DNA of 64,000 nucleotides from Hymenopus coronatus (GCA_030762935.1 CM060890.1:70174265-70238264), one strand, 5' to 3'; positions 34,404-46,440 are shown, counted from the stretch's first letter. Notes: generated by a model from the letters alone, not told the origin. A program made the numbers and translations.

Positions 34404-35288
34404 ACATGAATCACAAGACTTTCTCTAGCTGTTCCGCAAACAAACTTTCTTTACAAAAGATTATTCTTTTGTCTAAGCCATCCTAATCGAGATAAATGTT
34501 ATCAGAAATTGTTATTATTTGCTTAGTTGTAAGTAAAACGGAAATAAGGAAATAAACTAGACTAAAGTGGTTGCCAAATTTTAAAAAAAGATATCGCTAT
34601 GAGAAGATATAGAAATTTGGTTCTCCTTTGTATTCCCGCAAACAATACAAAACATATTAAAAGGAAGTTAAATTCCCGCTTAAGAAAACGTTCTAAAGAG
34701 TTTAAAATTGAAACATATAACAATGAATATGTCGAAAACAGTAAACTCCACCAAAAATGTGTTTAGTGTAAATTAAGCATTTTAATGAGATCTACATATT
34801 TGTGTAGTAAGTTCTGTCTATCTCTTGCGGTTTGTGAATTATCCAAAAGCCATTCAGAATGAAGAGGTATTCAGAGATTATTCCGGGAAAATTCAAGATA
34901 TACGTTATATTTCGTTTTTCATGAGATGGCCAGAGCCATTTTTGAGAAAATGAAAATTTTCTAAAAGTTTCCATAGGTTAACATATTTGGGCTTAAAATG
35001 TTTCTTTTAAAGGTATAGTTAAGTAATAAAGTTAATTAAGAGCTCGTTTAGAGTGGGATAATTTCTTGAAAATGTTCATGACGTATCCTTGGAATATACT
35101 GAAGTTATATACCAAGTTTGGTATTTTACCAAATTTTTGTTTTGAAGTTATCGTGTTCACTGACACACGGATACAGAGGAATCTAAAACGTTTATTTCCA
35201 ATGAAATCTCAGTATCGAATTTTTGGGTGGAATGCAACACTTTCTGTATACAAAATGTACACAGTATGTGTAGAGAGAAAGTAAAAAA
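34404..35288 (-). mobile_element. R880 copy 15, full length
   Basis: N end left, partly eroded (CATGAATCACAAGACTTTCT), P end right (ACAAAATGTACACAGTATGT, then GTAGAGAGAAAGTAAAAAAG). Length is 885 bp. Confidence 0.9.
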
Positions 35289-36257
35289 GTAAATTGAGTG
35301 TTTCGGATTTATGTTACGTCCTCTTCACAAATCGATGTAAGAACAGGGAAAAGAAATGTTGCGTAGGTAGAAGTGTTGACGAGTTAGAACACTAAAACCA
35401 TGTTAATATTCCCAAACGCGAAATAAACAATTTGTCGAATGAACGGCCTTTTCCGATTTTATCTTGTATAAATTAAATTTACATAATTAATCTGTCAAAT
35501 CAGTTAGGAGCGGTTGTTATTTTAGTTGCAACGATTACAGAAACTTCTGAAAGGACTTCCTCTACAGCGTCGCGGATATTTCTGCACACGGTTATGCATT
35601 AAATCCGGCGCCGAAGTCTCAAACTTGCCCATCTACTCAGCATATAGCTGAGATTTGCATCTAAAAACGAAAGCCTCCAGGGAGAGCGATATGGTAGAAG
35701 TTGGAGAATGGAAAATTCTACTCCATCCACGATGCAAATGGTGTTAAACTGATTACGGCTCGTCGTGAATTTATTTTAGATAAGCGTGTGATTGCTGAAA
35801 GCTTAATACGGCATTTTAAAGCTGAGAACTCGTTTTCCAACCTCCGCCGAACAAGATTGACTTCAATTCCCACGTAACGCTATCAGAAGACGCTGCAGGA
35901 GACGTAAATCGCATTTCGTTGATGGCATGCTGTAAAATACTATTTTTGCCTTTGCTTCGTTTAGGGTTTACAAGATGCTGATATATATTGCAGCTATTTA
36001 TAGAGTTTATAAATACCTGTTATCAAAGCTCTTTACATTACCATCTCCACAAGCTTCATTTTCTGAAAAGGGGAGAGGATGTAATATGGTTTGATCTCTC
36101 ATCTGGTGGACTTATTGCTTTATCTATAGCTATATGCTTTAGTAGCTTGTATGCTCATTTTATTCTCTCGTTTCCTTATCTGTTTTCCAATCTCTATTGC
36201 AAGCTTACTCTTTATAGTTGTTCGTTGTTTTGTATCTTCTTCCTTCGCTTTTGCAGA
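35289..36257. other. Unassigned stretch
   Basis: A 57-codon open frame on the plus strand (about 35.71-35.88 kb, containing REFILDKRVIAESLIRHF) looks protein-like but lacks a start codon and a known match. Confidence 0.3.
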
Positions 36258-37127
36258 AAATATTTTTATTTTCCCTACACGTAATATATACATAGTGTAC
36301 AGAGGATATACCACCCAAAAATTCGATACCGAGATTTCACCGCGAATACACGTTTTAGGTCTCCTGTATCCAAGAAAAGCATTTTTAGAAAAAAGGTCTG
36401 TTTGTATGTCTGTGTGTCCGTATGTCTGTGAACACGATAACTAAATGGCGAAATGTCGGCAAAATACCAAACTTGGCATATAAATTACGTATCTTTCAAG
36501 GATGCGACACCAAGATTTTGAGAATAATCCCCCCATCCCAAACTACCCTTTACATGGAAAAAGTTTCGAAAATTTTGATTCCCTCAAAAATGGTTCTAAC
36601 GATTTTGATTAAAATAGCGTCTGTTAAAGAGATTTATTTGGTAACTAAAATGTATATCTTGAGTTTTCTGGGAATAAACTTTAAAGAGCTGTTTATTCCG
36701 TATGAATTTGACTGAACTTTGAGTAACTGGTTAACCGTAAGAGATAGACAAACACTTACGACACAAAAAATGTAGGACACGTTAAAGCACACAATTTATG
36801 TCCTATACATTTTTTCGTGGAATTGACCATTTCTGAGATATTCCTCGATATTTGTTTCAGATTTAAAATTCTTAAACTATTGTCACACAAAGTTGTAAAC
36901 TACTGGCCCTGCATAGAAACGGGCAACCAGCTTTTAAAAGATTTGCGTATGATTTAGCCTATTGGATTTCCTTATTTTCCTCCTACTTACAAGAAAGCAA
37001 GTATTTAAGACAATTTCTGCTGATGTTTATCTCGATTATCATAAAGTAGATATCAGAATATGCTTTTTTTAAGAATTTGTTACAGCGATGTGGCGAAAGT
37101 CATGTGAATGGAACACATTTGATTTTT
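36258..37127 (+). mobile_element. R880 copy 16, full length
   Basis: P end (TTTTCCCTACACGTAATATA, then TACATAGTGTACAGAGG) through N end (GTCATGTGAATGGAACACAT). The distal third is of the same subfamily as copy 4. The overlapping open frames on both strands are products of the repeat. Confidence 0.92.
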
Positions 37128-39119
37128 AGTTATGGTCCGTGAGCTATTTAATAGTTATAGTGCATATTTATTTAATCTCTTAGAAACTAAGAAATAAAAA
37201 CCTACTTAGTATCCTTAAAATGAATAATTTAATATCAACAACTAGTAATATGTAACAGCAAATAAATACGTTTTATTTCGTCATTGTATGCAGTAAACGT
37301 TTAATTATTTACGGGGACGGCGAAGTGATAAAATTGGTTATCTGATGTATTAAAGTGTTAAAGAGTATAGATTTGTAACACTATATACAGGCATTACTGG
37401 TGACAAAAGGGAATGTAGGTATATAAATTTTAAGTCAAATATGTGTTCTCATTCTGAATATACGAATTAATTTATTTGATTTGATTCGTTAAAATCAAAA
37501 TCCATTTCCTTCTACAGATATGAGCTAAACGCACCCTTTTTAAAAACATTTCTTAATACATCTATAGCCAATATTCTAAAAAAAAAAATAAAAAGCAGTG
37601 CAAAATTATTTTAATTCACTTTTAAATGTCTACGACCAATCACTAAAATCAAACCAGAAAATGTCGTTAGCCACATTCTGCTGTGCTGGTGGAAAAACCT
37701 ACCTGAATTTTTGTAGAAGTTTATAAAAATGGAAAAATAAGAAAATGATACAAGTTTGATTTAGAGAGCCATTTAACCAAGGCAAAGTTTTAGAGCGGGC
37801 TCAAAATATTTTTCCAAAAAATTAGAAAATCAACATTTTTCACCAAATTTGCAAAAAAAATCATGTTTCTTCTTTGCTTACTGTGTTTTGATATAATAGG
37901 TCTGTACAATGACATAAAATTATACATTTTTACGTAATTTATTTCATTTTTAAACGCTCTGAGGTATTTGTATTCTATTATACTTCTAGGCAATGGTTCA
38001 CTTATCTTTATTCTTTTGCTGCATAAATAATCTCAATCTATTCTATCTCCAAGTGCCTGCTCTAATTATTTCTTTTTGGATCTTTCTTGATGTCATCTTC
38101 CGTAGTTGATAATTTAAGGTAACTTTAAGTATTCTCTTTGTTAACACTCTTTATACACGTTGTTAAGAGCTTCTCTGTTTTTACAATAGTTTCTGTCTTA
38201 CTCTAATTGTTTGTTTATATCCTACTGATCTGATGACATTATTTACTGCTGATCGTATTTTAATTTTATGATTGAGGTTCATGCTCTATATACCTGACTA
38301 GGTATACCGATATTGTAAAATTATATATAACGTCGTTATTGATTCTCCTCAAGCTCTATGTTTTAGTTTTTTAGTTTTAGTTTAATTCCGTGTGTATTTA
38401 TTCATTTAGTTTTCTAAATCCATTTTATTAGCGGTTATCTCACATCCAAGAAGGCGAATTTTAATTCTTGTTTATTTGTTTATTACTAGAATTGTTTTAG
38501 ACTGAACAAGACATCTACCTTACCCTTAAAAGCAACTCATTTTTTGAGATTTGAATATTGCATTATTTTGCTAAAATGTTTAACTTAAAAAGCACCTTTG
38601 TAGTTCAATTTTACTTTACGATAAGGGCAGATCACCTGCAAAAACCAGTGTTCTACTGAAAGTACTTCAAAAGCCACTTTTTTAGTTCTTTTGTTCTTTC
38701 CATGGTCATATTATATCAGTTATATACTTTAAAACATCTCTCTATTAATCACTACTACTTCTCGCTTACTTATTTTTGTTATGTCGTTTATATAAGTATT
38801 AAAGAATGCAGTTGTGCACCTCTATTAATCACTACTGATTCTCACAGTTTTTCTTTCTTCCACTGTAAACATGATTAGATATTCCAATGGTGCATTTTAT
38901 AATAGATAAATACTCTTTCATAAATGTCATTTTAGCATAAAACTTCATTTTAATATACTACTCAAAAGACGGCTATAAACTTTAGTCAAACTGATCGAAA
39001 TTATATCCTATGCTTCCAGGTCATTGAAAAAAAGATTTTACTCGTACTACAGTATTAAATGTGTATTATTCAGTAATGTCATTCTAGTTCTTAAATAAGT
39101 ATAAAGGTGTTCATACACT
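37128..39119. other. AT-rich stretch, no gene seen
   Basis: About 2 kb of AT-rich, mostly T-rich sequence with no recognised repeat or coding region. Confidence 0.4.
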
Positions 39120-39501
39120 TCATAGTTATATAAAACAGATAATAAAACTCAAAAATTTTATTAAAATACCAAAAGTTTAAAACCTTTGCTTGACAAATTA
39201 AATGTATATCTTGAATTTTCTGAATATGTGCTTTGAAGTCTTCTTCAGTCTGGATGATTATTTATTACTAGTAAACTATAAGAAATAGATAAAATCTTAC
39301 TAGGCAAAAAATGTAGATCCATTCAAAGCCCACAATTTCATAGTACCATTTTTGAGATACACCCTGTTAGTGATTAAAATTTTCAATACATACGCATTTT
39401 CTTGCGAGGAAATTACCATTCAGGCTTTCTTCTTTTCTTTTTTCATTGTCATGCAAATGGAATGGGATTTCAAAGCATCACGTGGTGGCTGCCATTGAAA
39501 A
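39120..39501 (+). mobile_element. R880 copy 17, left part (5' part missing)
   Basis: Begins mid-element (ATTTTATTAAAATACC; ACAAATTAAATGTATATCTT) and has the third-subfamily distal block (CATGCAAATGGAATGGGATT). Interrupted by SINE A. Confidence 0.7.
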
Positions 39502-39737
39502 TATGTTTTGTAGTGTTTAACGCCCGCTATTACTTCTTGTGGCACCACAAGCGATGACCTGGTGATGCATGGAATGAAGATGGAGCACCGGTGGAATGTG
39601 ACGGCGGGGAAAACAAAAGAGAAAGCCCACCCCTGCGCCGCTTTGTCCACCACAAATCCCATATGCGGTCATTTGGGTTCGAACCTGGACTTCCAGATGA
39701 GAGGGAGTGGTCTAGCCACTCGGCCACGGCGCGGCCT
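39502..39737 (-). mobile_element. SINE A, full length, reversed
   Basis: Minus strand: head GCCGCGCCGTGGCCGAGTGG with A box and B box (GTTCGAACCCAAATG), then CATATGGGATTTGTGGTGGA, CAAAGCGGCGCAGGGGTGGG and the 3' end GGTGCCACAAGAAGTAATAG. ATTGAAAA on both sides (39494-39501, 39738-39745) is the target duplication inside R880 copy 17. Confidence 0.9.
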
Positions 39738-39880
39738 ATTGAAAAGATTTGATTATCGTTTATATAACAAAATACACAATTAAATGTATCTGTATTAATA
39801 TGAAATAGAAGAATAAGAAGCCGTATAAAGTGTTTCTCCGAGAGCCAGCAGAGAAAGTCATCTGTATATCACACATATGT
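39738..39880 (+). mobile_element. R880 copy 17, right part
   Basis: Completes copy 17 to a degenerate N end (AGAGAAAGTCATCTGTATAT). Confidence 0.65.
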
Positions 39881-40189
39881 TCGTGCTTTATTATTTTAAA
39901 CGTTTTAATTTGCTTAAAATCGTATGTAATACACAGTTTTCCTTTGCGTTTACTAGGTCTTAATATGGCGTCTAGTGCAGTGAGCTCCATGCTAATCAAA
40001 GGTGCCGCCCTCAAGTTTTCTTTCTGTGTACTCTCTCTTTTGTGACAATACGCACCAAATTCCGGGCAGGTACATATTGCATTTGTACTCTCGTTCGGTG
40101 TTACAATCCCATGAGCGAAATGAAGGCAACGGAATTTCGTTCGCGCTGTAAAAGTATCTTGGAAATAAACGAAAGAGAAGTTAGTTAAC

Positions 40190-40410
40190 GTTATTCTTTC
40201 ATCCGTAACTTGTGAGTGGCCTTCTGCTCCTTGAAACGGTGATGTTGTATTTGAAGAACCCTCAAAGTCCTTTTCCCGGCCAATCAATGGAACGAAATCA
40301 CCGCCGTCCTTCTTACTCTAGAATTGCTTCCTGTTAGAACGTCTGAGTGGGGAACTCGGTCTTTCCTTATCAGAAGTTCGGCTATCGTCACGTTCGACTT
40401 TACTACCCAT
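40190..40410 (-). pseudogene. Candidate coding exon or gene relic, serine/arginine-rich N-terminus
   Basis: An ATG at 40408-40410 has a good initiation context (GATCGAAGATGG). It opens 30 codons (MGSKVERDDSRTSDKERPSS..) to a TAG at 40318-40320. The same frame then stays open on the minus strand for about 185 more codons to 39762, the last 40 or so being R880 sequence. The first section is polar and S/R/D/K-rich; the next (DFVPLIGREKDFEG) is also protein-like. A single nonsense codon in an otherwise open frame suggests a recent pseudogene or a retained first exon. I do not recognise the protein. The plus strand also has an ATG frame at 39965, so orientation is not certain. Confidence 0.35.
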
Positions 40411-40978
40411 CTTCGATCAGCATACTGATTAAGTTAGAGCCAGCAAAAATATCTGTAAATCAATCCTAGTAACACTGTGTATGTAGTGTAGTATAATACT
40501 AATCCACAAAGCAATCTTAAAGTGCATAGCCACTTTAGATAATATAATATTTTAACAAATATCTTAATTGATTAAAATTGTTCACAATAAAAGCCTTAAA
40601 TTAACTGCTGCAAATAATTCACTCAACGCGTAGAGAGTTTATACCTACAGACCATCCATTGCTTGCGCGCCACTGCACGCTAACACTCCTGTCACTCACG
40701 ATTCAGTGCAATTAACAACACCACACTTATAGCTAAAAATGACGTTCTAGGAACTTATTGAAGAGGCTTAAAGCCGAAGCTTGGAAAAACATCTGGAATA
40801 TCGAGAGGAATCATGATGCTGCAAGAAGAGTCCCGGATTCTCGACTGCAATGACTCAAATGACATGGCGAACAGAGAGAAGTCACATACACGGACAGCGT
40901 TACCACGCAATGATTCGCATCTTTCAAGGTTTTCTTATTTAGGGATTTATATAATACTATTTTGAAGGTAAAGGCAAC
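40411..40978. other. Unassigned stretch upstream of the candidate exon
   Basis: More GC than average, with no repeat recognised. If the minus-strand frame is a gene, its 5' leader would lie here. I see no clear TATA box. Confidence 0.3.
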
Positions 40979-41690
40979 ATATTTCCACCTTCTCTACGTA
41001 CTGTACGTAGTGAGCAGAGTTAGTATTATGTGCCACTCAAAACCTGGATGTCAAGATTTCAATGTAAATACGTGTTTTGGGACCCGTTAAGTCCAAAGCA
41101 GATTTAGGAAAAGGTCTGTCCGTGTGATTGTGGTCTGTGAACAACATAGCTCAAAAAAACGAAAAATTTGACTTTAAATTTCAGCATCTTTCAGAGATGT
41201 GACACAAAACATTTCCAGAAAATACCCCCACCACAAACTATCATTTACATGGAACATTTTTCCAAAATGTATTTTTTCACAAACATGGTCCCAACTATTT
41301 TGATTAAAATTCAACTTATGTCGTGCACATTTTTTGTAGCTAACCGCTCCCGGCATACTTTTTGTTGGGTTTGAATTTTAAGATATTTAAACTTTACTCA
41401 AGTGAGAACTCGCCATTCGTTTCATATCTCTTTTATTTTACTTCTGGTTATGCAAAGAGAGCCAAATTGTAATATCATCGCACAGTGACAGCTTTAAAGA
41501 GTTGACTATCACTTTAGCCTTTGTATCTCCTTATTTCCCTTTTAATTGCCGGCAAGAAAATGATAATACGAATTCTACTAATTGTATATCGATTATGCTG
41601 ATGTAGATAAAAGAATACTTTTATCCGATAATACTTTGTTTGCAGAACAGGTTGAAAAATCAATGTGAGAGGAACACAAAAGCCTTTTTA
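40979..41690 (+). mobile_element. R880 copy 18, internal deletion
   Basis: P end with a compact palindrome (CTCTACGTACTGTACGTAGT). About 170 bp is missing between GATTAAAATTCAAC and ATTTTTTGTAGC. Third-subfamily distal part. Degenerate N end (AATGTGAGAGGAACACAAAA). Confidence 0.8.
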
Positions 41691-42353
41691 AATAAAATTT
41701 GAGAGTATTATTTACTAACAAATGTGAGGTATATAAGCAAACTGAGTATCCTTAAGCGAATGTTTAAAAAACGAATAATATAATAATTCTTTACATTATT
41801 ATTAACTATCCCAGCAACTTTAAATGTAAAACGTCATCATTTAACGCTAAAATTATTTAAAAAGTATTTATAAACCTCTAAGAAATCGTCCATTCTATAA
41901 ATATAGGTAAAATGTATTTAAAAACTATCAGAACAATTTGATCCGCTTTTGTAATTAAGTGTTAACATTTAGTTTTGATTTTAGAATAACCGAACTTAGA
42001 ATACACTTAAGAAGACGGGTTTCAAAGGTATATTTTCATGCAGATAGCCACAAACCCTTGAAAGAGACAGATTATGATGTCTGCTTTCCAAATATCTCCC
42101 GTCAAAAGCTGCCCATCCATCATCACTATCGAGACACGAATCGTGTTCCTTTTTCCAAACCTCTCTGATGACAGTGTTACATCACTGGCAAAAAGTTAAA
42201 ACGACAAAAGAATAAGGCGAGGTATAGCTTTACTTCATAAAATAAACAGAAATAGCTAGTGTGTTTTATTGTAGAAATAAAATTAATACAATTCAACCGT
42301 TTTAAGCAATGCTAATGCTTAGAGAAGACTATTCAAAAAATTAACGGTATACA

Positions 42354-42646
42354 TCCCGCTTAGGAAGCGGGAGTAAACTTTTCTTACAACGCCACTGACC
42401 GGCGTAAGGTTGGCTTTACCCCGTGAAATTTTAATAAAGCTCGCAGGGTTATTTGCACACACAAAATACGGCACTGTTGGGTCACTTGGTAGAGTCACTA
42501 AACAAAATCTTAAGACAGGCAACCCTTCTGATGAATATCTTAATCAGCGGTATCTCTCTAAACTTTCCAATCATAACAAACACAGAAGTTTTCCTCCTGT
42601 AAAAAGGATCCATAATTTATTCCAGTTCACAAGGTATTTAATTTAG
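42354..42646 (+). other. Unidentified open frame preceded by two hairpins
   Basis: The hairpin TCCCGCTT-AGG-AAGCGGGA (about 42354-42372) is followed by a second (ACGCC/GGCGT, about 42390-42406). A 78-codon frame from a TTG at 42410 to 42646 then starts (LPREILIKLAGLFAHTKYGT..). It looks protein-like but matches nothing I know. Exon, relic and chance frame are all possible. Confidence 0.25.
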
Positions 42647-42834
42647 ATTCATTTTTATATTATTGGAATACTGTTCTCACGTTCACCCAATAATACTGAC
42701 ATTCTGCCCAAACAACAAACTACTTTGCCTGCAGGTTATTCTCTCGAACGATTCATTGACAAATTTCACTAGGGATAGTAGCCTCAAGTTCTTTGACAAC
42801 ATTAAGGGCAGCATTAACGAAGTGTAACTCAGAA

Positions 42835-42840
<6 letters not shown>

Positions 42841-42894
<54 letters not shown>
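42841..42894. repeat. (GA)n microsatellite
   Basis: Pure AG dinucleotide run of 27 units. Confidence 0.95.
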
Positions 42895-42895
<1 letters not shown>

Positions 42896-43143
42896 AGTTC
42901 TAAAGGAACTTGCAAATAACGCCTCCAGTCATCGCACTCCTACATAGTTTCTGTCTAAAATCTATGAGGAGAAATGTCTTTATCGCCAATTTGTTGCTAA
43001 ATGCGACTTACCCACTGAGCCTATCAGAGCTCTGTCTTTCAGCCTCTCCTTGCTTCATACATAACAGATTCGTAAACCTTCTAAGAAATGTCGCTTTCGC
43101 CCTATATATCTAGCAACTACAGGTGTCATGTCACTGAATATAT

Positions 43144-43345
43144 TTGTTAACTCACTACAGAGGGCAGGGTTTGATCCCACAGGAACACATCTGGGACTTG
43201 TGGTGGACTGATTGTCTCCGGGTTCTCCCGCCATTCATTCCACATTTCATTCCTAACAATCTTTCATTTAATCCATTTCACCGTCATTTCATACCATCTT
43301 CTTATTCACATACAAGGTATTGGGATGATGCCCGGGTATCTTTAA
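43144..43345 (+). mobile_element. SINE A/G-type fragment, forward
   Basis: Shares GGGTTTGATCCCAC (a B-box remnant), GACTTGTGGTGGACTGATTG, GGGTTCTCCCGCCATTCATT and TTTCATACCATCTTC with the SINE G body. The A-box part of the head is missing. It forms an inverted pair with the next element. Confidence 0.6.
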
Positions 43346-43717
43346 TACAATGTAGTCGATTACCCTCCCCATATGTAGGACTGAAACCCCCCCTAGGATT
43401 TAAGAGCGGAACAAAAGGGTCAGAAGCCTGTCGGGTAGCCAACGGTACGTAACCAAAGTGGAGAACCCGGAAGGGGTCGGCGCGTAGCCAGGCATGACGT
43501 GAAGAAGTGAGTGCTATGAAATGCAATTGAAATGGATGATAGCAAATGTGATAATGGAGCAATTGGTGGAATGAATGCGGGGGAAATCATAGAAAATCGG
43601 AGAAAACCCACCCAGATGCCGCTTCATCCACCACAAACCTCACATGCGGGCGCTTGAGATCGCTTCCGGGCCGGCTAGATGGGAGGCGATCTAACCACTC
43701 AGCCCCGGCGCCGTCTA
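43346..43717 (-). mobile_element. SINE G, copy 2
   Basis: Minus strand: head GACGGCGCCGGGGCTGAGTG with GTTAGATCGCCTCCCATCTA, GCATGTGAGGTTTGTGGTGG, GGGTGGGTTTTCTCCGATTT, CCCGCATTCATTCCACCAA, GCGCCGACCCCTTCCGGGTT and the GTCCTACATATGGGGAGGGT 3' block. The B box is poorly conserved. Confidence 0.75.
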
Positions 43718-43718
43718 T

Positions 43719-43897
43719 CTTTAATACACGACATTTTAATAACAATCGTTAGAGCCAATTTTTAGAGAATGGAAAGTATTAAAAAAAATATTCCCTCAAA
43801 AGGATTTTGGACAAGGGGAATTTTCTCAAAATCTTCGTGTCGCATCCTAGTAAAATACTAAGTTTAAATGGCAAGTTAGGTATTTAACGGCCTTTTC
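43719..43897 (-). mobile_element. R880 copy 19, left part (host of a nested R880)
   Basis: Mid-element sequence (GACATTTTAATAACAATCGT; AATCTTCGTGTCGCATCCTA; GGTATTTAACGGCCTTTTCG). It stops in a T run at the P end of copy 20 and resumes at 44782. Confidence 0.85.
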
Positions 43898-44781
43898 GAT
43901 TTTTACTTTCTCTACACGTGCTATGTACATAGTGCATAGAGAAGGTATTGCATTCCACAAAAAAATTAGATACGGAGATATAACCGGAAATACATGTTTT
44001 GGGTCCCCCTGAATCCAAAGAAAGCATTTTCAGAAAAAGGTCCGTGTGCATGTGCCTGTGTGTGTGTCTGCGTTTCTGTGTGTCTGTGGATAGCATAGCT
44101 CAAAAACTAAAAGACCATTAAATACCAAACTTGGTATTTAAGTTTGGCATCTTCCAAGGATGCGACTTGAAGATTTTCAAAAAACTCCCCCACCCCACCT
44201 ACCCTTTATATGGAACTTTTTTCGAAAATGTTTATTTTCTTAAAAAATGGCGTTAACGATTTTGACTAAAATATCATTTATTAAATATATTTACCTGACA
44301 AATACAATGTATATCTTGAAATTTCTGGGAATAGCCTCTGAAGACTACTTTATTCTGGAGGAATTTTACGGAATTTTGCATAACTGTTTAACCGAAAGAG
44401 ATGGACAAAAACTTACCACACAAAAAATGTGGAGCACATTAAAACACTTTAAAAACTTTATGTTATATACATCTTTTTTTTCGTGGAGTTGATCGTTTTT
44501 AGATATACCCTGTTTTTGGCTTCAGCTTAAAATGTTCTCATCCAGGAATTGTCAACTCGTGTCCATACAAACAAGGGAACTTCAGTCACATGGCAATCAG
44601 CTTTTGACTATCATTTTAACCTATGGTACTCCCTTATTTCGCTTCTACTTACAAGGAAGCAAGTAATAAAACTGTTGCTGCTAATTTTTTCTCGATTAGC
44701 ATGAAGTAAATAGAAGCTTTTTAGCAATAATTTGTTGTAGAGATGTAGAGAAAGTCATGTGAATGGAACACATCAGATTTT
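43898..44781 (+). mobile_element. R880 copy 20, full length, inserted into copy 19
   Basis: Intact P end (ACTTTCTCTACACGTGCTAT, then GTACATAGTGCATAGAGAAG) and N end (GAAAGTCATGTGAATGGAAC, then ACATCAGATTTT). Length is about 884 bp. Because it interrupts another R880, both of its ends are fixed by comparison: the body is bounded by ACTTTCTC and CATCAGA, with T runs on both sides and no obvious longer duplication. It is probably the youngest copy here. Confidence 0.93.
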
Positions 44782-44970
44782 ATTTATGCTGTGCACAGAC
44801 AGTCACATACACACAAACCCACCGACACATTTACACGCATGAAGCTTTATTTTTTTAAATGTCTGTTTTGGATGCAGTGGTCTTGAAAACATATATTTCC
44901 TATGAAATTTGGTATCTAATTTTGGGTGGAATAACTTTATACATTGTACATTCGTGCTAGAGAAAGTAAA
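44782..44970 (-). mobile_element. R880 copy 19, right part (P end)
   Basis: Resumes with TTATGCTGTGCACAGACAGT, the continuation expected after CTTTTCG..., and ends at an eroded P end (TACATTGTACATTCGTGCTA, then GAGAAAGTAAAGG). Confidence 0.85.
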
Positions 44971-46440
44971 GGCCTGTTTATTTGCTTCTTTGGTTTTCGT
45001 ACCGTCTTAAAAGGAGGGGTGATAAAATTAGCGTTATAGTAATCATTTGTTTAATATGACAGTGCCCTTTCTGGACAAAAAATTAAAAATTTTAAAGTGA
45101 ATGTTTTTGGTGGAATAAAATATGTTTGTTAACTTTTGAGTATGTGAAAATTAGAATTGCCTAACTATTTACCATATCATACCCTCAAAATTTCAGTAAT
45201 ATTCACTTTAACAGCTATAAGAGCAAACACAAATACATCAAGAAATTAACTCCTTATTCACAATTACACAGTAGTGTTATTCCAAACTTGTCTCTTCAAC
45301 GCCTCACGACTTCTAGAGCGGGAATATCCAGAACATGTTTTATAGTCACGCATACTGGTACATCTCACAAAATTTCGGTTAAAAAGGAAAGTGAAGTTCG
45401 AAATAAAAGCAGCTTTATTACGACCTATGTTACAGATACCATAGCTTCCAGGCTCCTCTTGGAGGGAAGTTATGACATTCTTCATACACATTACTCTTCC
45501 TTGAATCTTTTTTGAAAGCATACCCTGGCTTATCTACAGAACGCCCTCTAACCATAAGATTACTGAGACTTCTGTCTTCATTTGTTCTCCTTATCCTAAA
45601 ATTCCATCGCTGTGTTCAAATTTTTTAGGTTTACCTAAACTGTCTCTCAACAGTCACATAATCTCTTAGCATCATTTCTTAATTGTTTCTTGGGCCAAGG
45701 GTTTCTGAGTAAACGTTAATTTTTGGAAGCATCTTGTTGTATTCCCGATGAAGGGTCGTAACTGTTCCGCAATATAATTTATTTTGTGCTTCAAATGATA
45801 CGAAGTCTCCGAATTCCTAAAGAAACTTTTTGTGTATCGCTTCTCATCATGTAATATTGATTGATTTAATTACTTTAACATTATATTTGGCTAAATAGCT
45901 TACAATATAATATGTAAACCTTAATGACCGAATTGCCAATTTTTTAGTAGAATGCTTCATTTAAGTCAAGAAAAAATATTTCCTTATTTGTTGCAAATAT
46001 TATCAGCACTTTCTGACACTAAATATAACTTTGGGATGCTAACGCCAAATTATTTGAGTTCTTTACTTTAATATTCGTTTTTAAGGCAACATTTCTTATG
46101 CATTTACATTTTAATATACATTTGAATGTTAAGTATATTATGTTCTTAGACTCCATGCTTATATTTTGCTTTATGGCAAAATTAGTCTTTATAATTATGT
46201 ATCTACATTTCTTACATAAATAAATTGCAGATTTTTAAATGCATTACAACAGAGAAGAAAAACATTTCTTGCTTCGACAACTTTTCTGAAAGTTTTGGTG
46301 GAAAGAGAAAAAATATAAGAGATGTGAAGGAATGAATGTGAATTATATTAAAAATTCTCAGTAATTTATAAAAAAAATAAATTGTCTATCACAGCATGCA
46401 TGGCCCAATAACAAATGTATCAATTATGTAACAATGCAGT
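44971..46440. other. Unassigned stretch
   Basis: An 85-codon frame on the minus strand (45264-45521) ends its product with YSRSRSREALKRQ but is not recognised. CCCGATGAAGGGTCGTAACT at 45744-45763 recalls the tail of some Penelope-like or LINE elements; weak. Confidence 0.3.

Noticed and set aside
39760..40287. A complete 175-aa minus-strand protein
   Set aside because: It begins at a non-ATG codon and its last ~40 codons are R880 sequence. Only the upstream ATG-started part is kept as a candidate.
30011..42894. Telomeric or satellite array
   Set aside because: The only long tandem repeats are dinucleotide microsatellites. No TTAGG array or satellite unit was found.
45740..45790. Hammerhead-like or Penelope-like tail (CCCGATGAAGGG..)
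   Set aside because: The catalytic GAAA core is not present and no adjoining element is seen. Kept only as a remark.
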